From positions 248,001 to 312,000 of the forward strand of contig JAEWQV010000034.1 in assembly GCA_023399055.1 (NCBI GenBank): a DNA stretch of 64,000 nucleotides. Reading direction: 5' to 3'. Positions 18,931 to 26,825 of this stretch are shown here, one piece after another (position 1 is the first letter of the stretch; each line of letters starts with the position of its first letter). This DNA comes from Bacillota bacterium (GTDB lineage: Bacteria; Bacillota; Clostridia; Lachnospirales; Lachnospiraceae). The translations under genes were made by a program, and so were the position numbers. The notes under the pieces are model-generated. The model was not told where the DNA came from, ran no database searches, and saw only the letters and a list, made by a program, of their open reading frames with translations.

Positions 18931-18990
18931 ACTTAACTTCCCTGAAGGAAAGATAATAAGAATATGCCAGATGCATAAGATGGAGGAGTA

Positions 18991-19383
18991 ATGTACGAAT
19001 TTAAAGAGGAATTTAAAGTTGGTATTGAAGAAATTGATTTAGAGCATGAGAAGTTATTTGAACTTGCAGACAGAGCCTATGAAACCTTAATGGATGATTT
19101 TATTCCAGATAAATATGATTATATCGTAGATATTTTGAAGGAATTACAAGAGTATGCTGTTTTCCATTTTAAGAATGAAGAAGAGTATATGATGAAAATT
19201 CGTCACAAGAAATTACTCTCTCATAAGGCAGAACATCAAGATTTTATTGATAAGGTTTCCAGTTACAATTTTGACGATATTGATGAAAACCAAAAGGGAT
19301 TTATATTAGAGGTACTTGACTTCTTAGGTGATTGGTTGGTACATCATATTATTGAAAATGACAAGTTAATCGGACAGCAGTAA
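18991..19383 (+). CDS. Bacteriohemerythrin
   Basis: This 130-residue single-domain protein binds oxygen at a di-iron site. The ligand pattern is complete: His in LEHEKLFELADR, HFKNEEEYM (HxxxE), HKAEHQDF (two His), and HHIIENDKL (HxxxxD). GGAGG lies just before the ATG. In anaerobes such proteins are thought to scavenge or sense oxygen or deliver it to oxidases. It is convergent with the [FeFe]-hydrogenase-like gene, an oxygen-sensitive enzyme class. Confidence 0.95.
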   Translation: MYEFKEEFKVGIEEIDLEHEKLFELADRAYETLMDDFIPDKYDYIVDILKELQEYAVFHFKNEEEYMMKIRHKKLLSHKAEHQDFIDKVSSYNFDDIDENQKGFILEVLDFLGDWLVHHIIENDKLIGQQ

Positions 19384-19409
19384 AAGCTTAGGCATATGTA
19401 ATATCTAAT

Positions 19410-19473
19410 AAAAATAGTGGCAGTATAGTTTCAAGGGTGAGAAATGCTTGAAACTAGGCTGTCACTATTTTTA
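19410..19473. terminator. Bidirectional terminator between bacteriohemerythrin and hydrogenase-like genes
   Basis: AAAAATAGTG...AGTTTCAAG pairs with CTTGAAACT...CACTATTTTT around an 11-base loop (stem with two small bulges). A-rich and T-rich flanks allow use in both directions. Confidence 0.85.
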
Positions 19474-19551
19474 GTTTAGGTAAAGGATATTTGGTCAATT
19501 TACCATAAGCAGTGTAAGTATGGTGAATCTCCTACTTATAATGAAGCAACA

Positions 19552-20799
19552 CTATATACTAAAATCCCTAGTGAAGATATCACTTCGCTCCAGGAGACTC
19601 TCAACAGTATCAAATCCCAAACGATGTAAAAGTTCAATTACATAGGGATTATCAATCGGGGTAGGGTAAGGAGCAGCATTCCCGTATTCCTCCACATGCT
19701 TCCGCCCTTCTTCTTTTGGAATTATTACTCGTGGACCGCCTACACAGCCACCCACGCAACCCATACCTTCAAAAAAGTTTGCAGTGACTTCTCCGGATTG
19801 AATAGACTGTATCATAGCTTTACAGGCGGGTACTCCATCTGCTTGTTGGGTATGCACGGATATTTTACGGTGCGGATTTAATCTCTTCACAGTTTCACTA
19901 ACTGCTTCGCTAACCCCGCCGGTATGTGCATATATTCTACCAGCCCTAGAGGAATGATCCTTTTCACTTTCCTCCATCCTTGCTGGATCAATATCCATAA
20001 CTTTAAATATATCCTGAACCTCTTGAAAGGTAAGTACATAATCCACAGCATCTGCAATATCCTTTTCCTTTGCTTCTGCTTTTTTAGCCAGGCAAGGACC
20101 AATGAAGATGGTGATAGCGTCTGGATGCATAATTTTTACGGCACGTCCCGAGGCAATCATAGGTGACACCGCAGGAGGTACATGTGGAACAAGTTCTTTA
20201 AAGATTTTTCGTATCATGGCAATCCACATGGGACAACAGCAACTAGTCAACTGATAATCTTTTTCGGTAATTATGTTTTTATCAAATTCTAGAGCTTCCT
20301 TTAAAGTTAGAATATCTGCAAATAAAGCTACTTCAATCATGCCGTCAAATCCTACAGCCTTCAAAGCATTACGCAACTTACCAGGAGTTACCTCCTGCTG
20401 AAATTGACCTAAGAAAGCAGGAGCTACAAGAGCATAGACCAACCCCTTGTGAGAACGGATAGCTCGAAGAGCAGGAATTACATCTTTGCTGGCGGTAAGG
20501 TTTTTTGCTCTGCATTCCTGCGTACAGATGGAGCAGCCGACACACTGTTCTTCGTCAATTATAATCTCTCCAGCAGCACCGGGATGGATTGCATGGAAAG
20601 GACATACGTGCATACAATGATGATCCGGTGACTCACAGTTACACTCACCTGTTTGCCATATAATAGGGTGCTTCTCTGGATGTAATAGACAATCAAGTTG
20701 ATGGGTATCATAAAGGTCAAGTTTATCTAAAAAACTTGTATCCTTTTCTTTAAGGGTTCGAACCAAAACCTCATAATACAATTCTTCAAATGACTTCAT
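19552..20799 (-). CDS. [FeFe]-hydrogenase-like iron-sulfur protein
   Basis: The 415-residue protein carries two N-terminal ferredoxin-type cluster motifs (C-x5-C-x3-CP at about 54-70 and CVGCSICTQEC, about 87-97) and then the hydrogenase large-subunit domain. All four H-cluster cysteines can be placed: TSCCCPMW (L1), GPCLAKKAEA (L2) and GMGCVGGCVGG (L3). L3 lacks the Gly-Gly-Gln-Pro ending of classic enzymes. There is no [2Fe-2S] domain, unlike CpI. It could be a hydrogenase of a divergent group or a sensory relative; maturation genes hydEFG are not in the window. The start is ATG 20799 with AAAGGAAG upstream. Confidence 0.82.
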   Translation of the reverse strand: MKSFEELYYEVLVRTLKEKDTSFLDKLDLYDTHQLDCLLHPEKHPIIWQTGECNCESPDHHCMHVCPFHAIHPGAAGEIIIDEEQCVGCSICTQECRAKNLTASKDVIPALRAIRSHKGLVYALVAPAFLGQFQQEVTPGKLRNALKAVGFDGMIEVALFADILTLKEALEFDKNIITEKDYQLTSCCCPMWIAMIRKIFKELVPHVPPAVSPMIASGRAVKIMHPDAITIFIGPCLAKKAEAKEKDIADAVDYVLTFQEVQDIFKVMDIDPARMEESEKDHSSRAGRIYAHTGGVSEAVSETVKRLNPHRKISVHTQQADGVPACKAMIQSIQSGEVTANFFEGMGCVGGCVGGPRVIIPKEEGRKHVEEYGNAAPYPTPIDNPYVIELLHRLGFDTVESLLERSDIFTRDFSI

Positions 20800-20904
20800 A
20801 AATTTTCAAGTCTTCCTTTCCCTGCAATGAGTAAAACAAGTTATTACCTTAATTAAATGATTAGCATATTTAAAGCTTTTATTCGCATTTAGTCGCTATT
20901 ATGC

Positions 20905-20933
20905 TTTACTGGTGTTTGGATTTGTTTTATAAT
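20905..20933 (+). promoter_or_regulatory. Predicted promoter for the VanZ-like operon
   Basis: TTTACT (20905-20910), 17 bases, TATAAT (20928-20933). It lies in the divergent gap and would start a leader of about 135 bases before the TTG at 21077. Confidence 0.5.
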
Positions 20934-21076
20934 AAATTGTATGACATGAAATCCTTACCAAACGCAAAATTTACGAAAGAGATTTACAGGAATTAAGGAT
21001 ATAAATGTAAGAATTATGAATATTTTAACTGGTTGCGGATAGTATAGTTAGAAAATATAGGATTTGGAGAAGTATT

Positions 21077-21559
21077 TTGAAAACGCAAAAAAATTTAGCA
21101 ATAACAAAGCTGGGATGGCTTTTGTTTTACTTATATATAGTGTTACTTTCCTACTTTTTGTTCTTTAGTGAAGCTTATGGTAGGTCAAGTATCCATGAGG
21201 AATACCGCTTTAACTTAGAATTCTTCAAAGAAATAAATCGATTTATTACGTATCGTAATCAGGTTGGCTTTCAGAGCTTTGCTGTAAATATTATTGGAAA
21301 TGTACTTGCGTTTGCACCCTTTGGCTTCCTATTACCATTATTGAATCAGCGATATCGAAAGTTTATAGCTATCTTAAGCTTAAGCATATTGTTTAGCCTG
21401 GCAGTTGAAGCAATTCAACTTTATTTAAAGGTTGGAATTTTTGATGTAGATGATATTTTGTTAAATACCTTGGGGGGAGTATTGGGTTATATATGCTTTC
21501 GTATTTACTGGAGTATTTTAAAAGTTGTTACTCCAAAGAAATCAAATAGGAGGAAATAG
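21077..21559 (+). CDS. VanZ-family membrane protein
   Basis: This 160-residue membrane protein has about four helices and the VanZ-like layout (short N-terminal helix, NIIGNVLAFAPFGFLLP, later FDVDDILLNTLGGVLGY). VanZ gives low-level teicoplanin resistance in enterococci; most chromosomal homologues have no proven role. The start is TTG at 21077 with GGAG seven bases before; no ATG lies near. The next gene begins 2 bases after the stop, so they are co-transcribed. Confidence 0.85.
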   Translation: MKTQKNLAITKLGWLLFYLYIVLLSYFLFFSEAYGRSSIHEEYRFNLEFFKEINRFITYRNQVGFQSFAVNIIGNVLAFAPFGFLLPLLNQRYRKFIAILSLSILFSLAVEAIQLYLKVGIFDVDDILLNTLGGVLGYICFRIYWSILKVVTPKKSNRRK

Positions 21560-21561
21560 GC

Positions 21562-21888
21562 GTGTTATTCAAGCGTAACAAGGAAATTCATTTTTCAGGA
21601 AGAAGACATGCAAAGACGGGAGTAGCTGCAACAATTGTTGGTGGAGTGAGTGTACTTGGATTCCTCACCCTAAGTATCTTATCGGGGGTTGCAGGCGGAC
21701 AAGGTGGTCTCGTGATCGGGATCATTGGCATCTTACTCTTTGCGTTATCTATATTTGGGTTTGTATTATCGTATCGCACATTTCAAAAAAAGGATATTTT
21801 TTATCGCTTTCCTATTATCGGGGCACTGTTAAACGGGTTTATGAGCATTTTGATGTTAGTGTTGTACATCATAGGAATTGCTATTTAG
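21562..21888 (+). CDS. Small membrane protein, function unknown
   Basis: This 108-residue protein has a basic N-terminus and three hydrophobic segments (about 21-46, 48-70, 85-108). It starts at GTG 21562 with AGGAGG in front. I recall similar Lachnospiraceae proteins carrying a DUF6142 label, but could not verify it here. It lies between the VanZ-like gene and the 691-residue gene and is probably in the same transcript. Confidence 0.72.
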   Translation: MLFKRNKEIHFSGRRHAKTGVAATIVGGVSVLGFLTLSILSGVAGGQGGLVIGIIGILLFALSIFGFVLSYRTFQKKDIFYRFPIIGALLNGFMSILMLVLYIIGIAI

Positions 21889-21954
21889 AATAGAAATAAA
21901 CAATAAGAAAAGGTACTGGCATAATTATGGCTTGCACTTAGATGGAGGATAAAA

Positions 21955-24030
21955 ATGAAGTATTTAGAATTATTTAAAGAAGACAATGAAGCAATTCGTG
22001 AGAGATATGAACTTGCGATAGAACGAATTACATTATTTGAGAAAGAGGAAACAGTAAGTGCTCGTTTTACACCATATTTTAAAAGTGTAGCTGCACTTGT
22101 ACAGTTAGTAAATAGTATAGTTGTAATGCGTACACAAGGACGTTTGTCAACTCTTGAATTAAAAGAACAGGAAAGCTTGAACAAGGCATTATACAATGAT
22201 ATTGCAAGAGATAATTATCATTATAGTTATGCCAATCCAGAGTATGCTTGTGAACAGTTAGGAGATAAGTTTGGTAAACTCCTTTCCTTTTTGATGACAG
22301 AACTTCGTGGCATTATTGTATATGCTTACGAGTATCGCTTACATGAGATTACAATATATTTAGAATTGTTAATTGAAGTATATAATCATTTTGAAGATGA
22401 GGATGAGTATACTTATAAGGACGTAAAGCGTGTTCTCTATGATTTTATGTACGATTATTGTGATCTGCTAGTAGAGGGAAGAATTAAGGAAATGCTTGAT
22501 GCTGATATGTCCTTTGCAAAGGATATTATCATGGAATCTGATTTATCAAATCCAGCATATCTTTATCTGTTTGGTGAACATATTACGGAAGCTGAATTAA
22601 AGACAGTACAATTTCTTAATACCTTACCAGAAGAGCAGATTGAGGCAATGGCACATACCTTTACAGAAGGATTTCGTTTAGGATTTATTCATAATCGTCT
22701 CGATTTAAGCAAGAAGAAAATCGTAAATATCCGTTATCAACTTGGATTTGAAAAAATGATATACCATGCGGTATTACAGTTTAGGAAGATGGGGCTTGAG
22801 CCTATCATTTATAGAGCTGCACACAGTGCAGTGAATAAACTGCAGCATATTAAAATTGGCTATCATTCCACTAGCCCCAATAAACAATATGATTATGATC
22901 ACCGTTTTGATACCGGACTCTTTTTAGACAAAGCCTTCAAGGAGAGAAAGTTAGAAAGTGTGAGACTTGCTTATGAGAAGTATAAGGAACAGGCAGCAGT
23001 ATTTGCAGGTCCTTCCTTAATTGAAGTATTTGGGGAAGAGAATTTTGCACCTGAGGATATTAAGCAGGCGGTTAAGTTTGATAAGCGTCAGCAAGAACTA
23101 TCTGTAGAGTTGAAAAATGAGGAAGCTCTTTTAAAGAAGGATTATTTAAAGATGGAAGAGACCTCCTTCACAATTATTTCTTATCCTGTTCCACAGATAG
23201 GTGAAGACTATGAAGCTATATTTGCAGAAACAGTGAAAGTGAATACCTTAAAGAGCGATGAATATAGAGATATACAGCAATTTATCATTGATGCACTGGA
23301 TCAGGGCGAATATGTGAGAATTCTGGGATCAGGAAAGAATCGTACCAATATGATGGTGAAGTTATATGAATTAACTGATGCTACTAAGGAGACCATCTTT
23401 GAAAACTGTGTGGCAGACGTCAACATACCGGTGGGTGAGGTGTTTACCAGCCCCGTTTTAAAGGGAACTTCGGGTTTACTTCATGTACCAAAGGTATATC
23501 TTAATGATCTTGAATACCGTGAGCTTGAACTTGCGTTTGAGGATGGATTAGTGAAGGATTACAATTGCAAGAACTTTAACAAGGAAGAGGAAGATAAGAG
23601 CTATATTAAAGAGAATTTACTATATAACCGTGAATACCTACCACTTGGAGAATTTGCAATAGGAACAAATACAACTGCATATATGATGGGTAAGAAATAT
23701 GATATAGCACACAGACTGCCTATTCTAATTGCCGAAAAGACAGGACCACATTTTGCAATCGGTGATACCTGCTACAGTATGAGCGAGGATGTTAAAGTAT
23801 ACAATTCCGATGGGAAAGAAATTGTAGCAAGGGACAATGACATATCCTTACTTAGAAAGACGGATATTTCAAAAGCTTACTTTAACTGTCATACAGATAT
23901 AACTCTTCCCTATGACGAAATTAAAGAAATTTCAGTATGTAAAAAGGATGGTTCTACAATTCCAATCATTCTGGATTCTAGATTTGTTCTACCAGGGACA
24001 GAAGCTTTAAATCAGGCATTTGAGCAATAA
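21955..24030 (+). CDS. Large soluble protein, function unknown
   Basis: The 691-residue protein has no signal peptide or membrane helix. The first 260 residues are mostly helical and acidic; the part from about 400 appears beta-rich (many Tyr, Val, Gly). No catalytic motif is recognised. It resembles proteins labelled DUF5716 in Lachnospiraceae, from memory only. ATG 21955 has GGAGG before it. It follows the small membrane gene by 66 bases, so the VanZ-like, small membrane and this protein may form one operon. Confidence 0.75.
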   Translation: MKYLELFKEDNEAIRERYELAIERITLFEKEETVSARFTPYFKSVAALVQLVNSIVVMRTQGRLSTLELKEQESLNKALYNDIARDNYHYSYANPEYACEQLGDKFGKLLSFLMTELRGIIVYAYEYRLHEITIYLELLIEVYNHFEDEDEYTYKDVKRVLYDFMYDYCDLLVEGRIKEMLDADMSFAKDIIMESDLSNPAYLYLFGEHITEAELKTVQFLNTLPEEQIEAMAHTFTEGFRLGFIHNRLDLSKKKIVNIRYQLGFEKMIYHAVLQFRKMGLEPIIYRAAHSAVNKLQHIKIGYHSTSPNKQYDYDHRFDTGLFLDKAFKERKLESVRLAYEKYKEQAAVFAGPSLIEVFGEENFAPEDIKQAVKFDKRQQELSVELKNEEALLKKDYLKMEETSFTIISYPVPQIGEDYEAIFAETVKVNTLKSDEYRDIQQFIIDALDQGEYVRILGSGKNRTNMMVKLYELTDATKETIFENCVADVNIPVGEVFTSPVLKGTSGLLHVPKVYLNDLEYRELELAFEDGLVKDYNCKNFNKEEEDKSYIKENLLYNREYLPLGEFAIGTNTTAYMMGKKYDIAHRLPILIAEKTGPHFAIGDTCYSMSEDVKVYNSDGKEIVARDNDISLLRKTDISKAYFNCHTDITLPYDEIKEISVCKKDGSTIPIILDSRFVLPGTEALNQAFEQ

Positions 24031-24073
24031 TAAAATAATAGTTCATAAAAATAGTTTTAATAAAAGTAAAGAA

Positions 24074-24182
24074 TTAGTTTGAGTGTTATAAGATAATATA
24101 CATTAGTTGACAGCACCATCGGTATAAGGTTGGAAACATAGTTGATGATTATGTAGAGAATATTCTTATTCGCTCAAACTAA
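24074..24182. repeat. Inverted repeat with 89-base interior
   Basis: TTAGTTTGAG (24074-24083) is exactly inverted as CTCAAACTAA (24173-24182). A small hairpin AACAAAGC/GCTTTGTT follows (24210-24228). No coding frame lies between. It may be a small mobile-like element or an mRNA-end structure. With the next feature it takes up most of the 328-base gap. Confidence 0.5.
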
Positions 24183-24290
24183 ATTTTCGTGAAGATTAAG
24201 TGAGGTAATAACAAAGCGTGGCTTTGTTAAATACGAATGTACCCACAATAATTGAATAATACCCGCACAGTGTGTTTCAGTTAGTATATG

Positions 24291-24319
24291 ACAAGTGAAA
24301 TGACGTCGTTTCAGCTTGT
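24291..24319. repeat. Palindromic repeat related to the one at 6797-6827
   Basis: ACAAG, a spacer, GAAA, then ACGT, TTTC and CTTGT form an imperfect palindrome. Core words (ACAAG, TGAAA, CGTTTCA, CTTGT) are shared with 6797-6827. It lies 40 bases before the ABC ATPase gene. Confidence 0.55.
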
Positions 24320-24358
24320 ATTTTACTATTAGGTATATATAGAAGGGAGCAGTTAGGG

Positions 24359-25072
24359 ATGTTAAGTATTAAGAATTTTTCAAAAAGCTATAAAAGTGAA
24401 AAGAAAGCAGTAGATAATTTAAACCTCGAAGTAAAAAGCGGTGACATTTTTGGATTTATTGGACACAATGGTGCTGGAAAAACAACGACGATTAAATCCG
24501 TAGTAGGTGTACTTGATTTCGAAGAAGGAGAAATTACAGTTAACGGGATTTCTATTAAAAAGGATCCTGTAGCCTGTAAGCAGCTTATGGCATATATTCC
24601 GGATAATCCGGACTTATATGAACATTTGTCAGGTATCGCATATCTTAATTTTATAGGAGATATCTATCAGGTGAAACAATCAGAGCGTGAAGCACTGATT
24701 GCAAAGTATGCACAGGATTTTGAAATTACGGGGAACCTCGGTGATTCCATATCCTCTTATTCTCATGGAATGAAGCAAAAATTAGCAATTATATCAGCCT
24801 TAATACATAAGCCAAGATTATTGGTACTGGATGAACCTTTTGTCGGACTTGATCCCAAAGCAGCCCATACCTTAAAAACGATTATGCAGGAGCTATGCAA
24901 TAATCAATGTGCCATCTTTTTCTCGACCCATGTACTTGAGGTAGCAGAAAAGCTTTGCAATAAAATAGCAATTATTAAGGGTGGAAAACTTGTTGCCTAT
25001 GGTACAACCAGCGAGGTGAAAGGGAATAGCAGCCTTGAAGAGGTATTTATGGAGCTGATAGAGCAGCAGTAG
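24359..25072 (+). CDS. ABC transporter ATP-binding protein
   Basis: This 237-residue ATPase energises the membrane protein encoded next. Walker A is GHNGAGKTT (about 38-46), the signature is SYSHGMKQKL (about 138) and Walker B is LLVLDEPFVGLD (about 157), with a Cys-rich end. The signature is a variant (SHGMK in place of SGGQ), common in ABC-2 type exporters of the drug, bacteriocin or sodium type. It begins after GGGAGC and is separated from the permease gene by 25 bases. Confidence 0.93.
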   Translation: MLSIKNFSKSYKSEKKAVDNLNLEVKSGDIFGFIGHNGAGKTTTIKSVVGVLDFEEGEITVNGISIKKDPVACKQLMAYIPDNPDLYEHLSGIAYLNFIGDIYQVKQSEREALIAKYAQDFEITGNLGDSISSYSHGMKQKLAIISALIHKPRLLVLDEPFVGLDPKAAHTLKTIMQELCNNQCAIFFSTHVLEVAEKLCNKIAIIKGGKLVAYGTTSEVKGNSSLEEVFMELIEQQ

Positions 25073-25097
25073 ATTCTTAGAAAGGTATGGTATTAAC

Positions 25098-26669
25098 ATG
25101 AAAAAGGTAATTCGTTTACTAAGAGTTCAGATATGGATGGTACTGGGAGAGATGCTTTCTGTTGGACGATCGCAGAATAAAAAGCCCAAAGTATTATACG
25201 TAGGGGTTGCATTTTTTACATTATTAATGACCAGTGTGTCCTTTATGTATAATTTTATGATAGGAACAGGACTAAAATATTTTAACAGCTTAGAGCTTCT
25301 GCCAGCATTAATAATGGCAGCTACTTCTATAATGATTGCAATGACTACTGTGTTTAAGATAAAGGGTACGATATTTGGTTTTCGTGACTATGACATGGTA
25401 ATGTCCTTGCCAATTAGTACGGGTGGTATCGTGGCTTGTCGAGTAATCATTTTATATGCCTTTAACTTTTTGTTTGTCATTATATTAAATATACCAATGA
25501 TTGTTGTATACGGTATTCTTGCAGCCCCAGGTATTAGTTTCTATCTGAGTAGCTTATTGCTCATGTTCTTTCTGCCGCTGATACCTATTATAGCAGCATC
25601 AGTTTTAGGTACAGTAATTGCTTATGCAGCAGCAAGATTTAAGCATAGTAACTTTCTAAACATTATTTTTTCTATGCTTTTAGTTATTGCGATAGTTGGA
25701 GCTTCTTTTACTTTAAATGGTAATGGTCAACAGATGGTAGCTATGAGTGAGGCATTAACCAAACAGATCAACTCAATCTATCCTTTGGCGAAGATGTATA
25801 CAAATGCAGTAATTCATTCGGATATAATAGACTTGGTGATGTTTGTTATTATTTCTGTAGCTGCATTTTTAATCTATACGTTCATTATAAAGGCAGTATT
25901 TAAGAAGATGAATACAATGCTTCTAGCTGGGAGTTCTCGTTCCAATTATAAGCTGGGAAGGTTAAAAACCTCTTCTATATTTATTGCGCTTTATAAAAAG
26001 GAATTAAAGCGATTTTTCTCATCTTCGATCTATGTAACAAACACTGCATTTGGTATTGTTATATTAACAATAGCAGCTATTGCTTCCATTTTTATAGATT
26101 TAGATAAAATATTTCCGGACCCTATGGTTTTAACCTTGTTGAATAATTATGTGCCGTTTATCATTACCTTCTGCGTAATCATGACTTATACTGCAGCTTC
26201 TGCAATCTCGCTGGAAGGAAAAAGTTTATGGATTTTAAAGACTTTGCCAGTTGCGCCGAAGACGGTTTATCATGCGAAACTTGCTGTTAATCTGACGATT
26301 ACTGCACCTGCTATAGTGGATATCATAATAATTGGAGTAGTTCTTAAGAATGGAACACTTCAGACAATAGTACTTCTTTTCGTTACCGTAGCATGTGCGT
26401 GCTTTACTTCATTATTAGGTTTGTTGATTAATATTATAATTCCAAACTTTAATTGGACCAGTGAAGTAATGGTAGTCAAGCAAAGTGCCGCAGGTATGAT
26501 AAGTGTATTTGCTGGTATGTTTTACATCGCGGTTCAATTTGGGTGCTATGTATTACTACCCAACAGTTTATGGGCTAATATAACATTCTTTATTGTAACG
26601 TCAATTTTGGATGGTGTACTCTATTTTATGATTATGACCTATGGTAAGCGTAGGTATTATGCTTTCTAA
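25098..26669 (+). CDS. ABC-2 type membrane transporter subunit
   Basis: This 523-residue protein has about 11-12 hydrophobic helices (for example 35-55, 70-90, 115-145, 155-180, 190-210, 250-275 and six more after 310), with no ATPase motif. With the preceding ATPase it should form an exporter. The ANIT-like stretch KKELKRFFSS (about 300) precedes the second half, as in bacterial two-half permeases. The substrate is unknown. It is closed by the hairpin at 26722-26769. Confidence 0.85.
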   Translation: MKKVIRLLRVQIWMVLGEMLSVGRSQNKKPKVLYVGVAFFTLLMTSVSFMYNFMIGTGLKYFNSLELLPALIMAATSIMIAMTTVFKIKGTIFGFRDYDMVMSLPISTGGIVACRVIILYAFNFLFVIILNIPMIVVYGILAAPGISFYLSSLLLMFFLPLIPIIAASVLGTVIAYAAARFKHSNFLNIIFSMLLVIAIVGASFTLNGNGQQMVAMSEALTKQINSIYPLAKMYTNAVIHSDIIDLVMFVIISVAAFLIYTFIIKAVFKKMNTMLLAGSSRSNYKLGRLKTSSIFIALYKKELKRFFSSSIYVTNTAFGIVILTIAAIASIFIDLDKIFPDPMVLTLLNNYVPFIITFCVIMTYTAASAISLEGKSLWILKTLPVAPKTVYHAKLAVNLTITAPAIVDIIIIGVVLKNGTLQTIVLLFVTVACACFTSLLGLLINIIIPNFNWTSEVMVVKQSAAGMISVFAGMFYIAVQFGCYVLLPNSLWANITFFIVTSILDGVLYFMIMTYGKRRYYAF

Positions 26670-26721
26670 TTAAATGACTGTTAAATAGAAAAGGGACAAT
26701 GCGTCACTTTCATGAAAGGCA

Positions 26722-26769
26722 AAAACAGACTCTGTGGAAGTTCTATTTGAACTTTCCAGAGTCTGTTTT
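26722..26769. terminator. Bidirectional terminator between permease and 776-residue gene
   Basis: AAAACAGACTCTG (26722-26734) pairs with CAGAGTCTGTTTT (26757-26769), with a GGAAGTT/AACTTTCC inner stem. T runs exist on both strands. Confidence 0.92.
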
Positions 26770-26825
26770 ACAATAACTCAATCTTCAGTTCACGCTTAAA
26801 TATAGCTAGATAAAATCAGTTTGAA

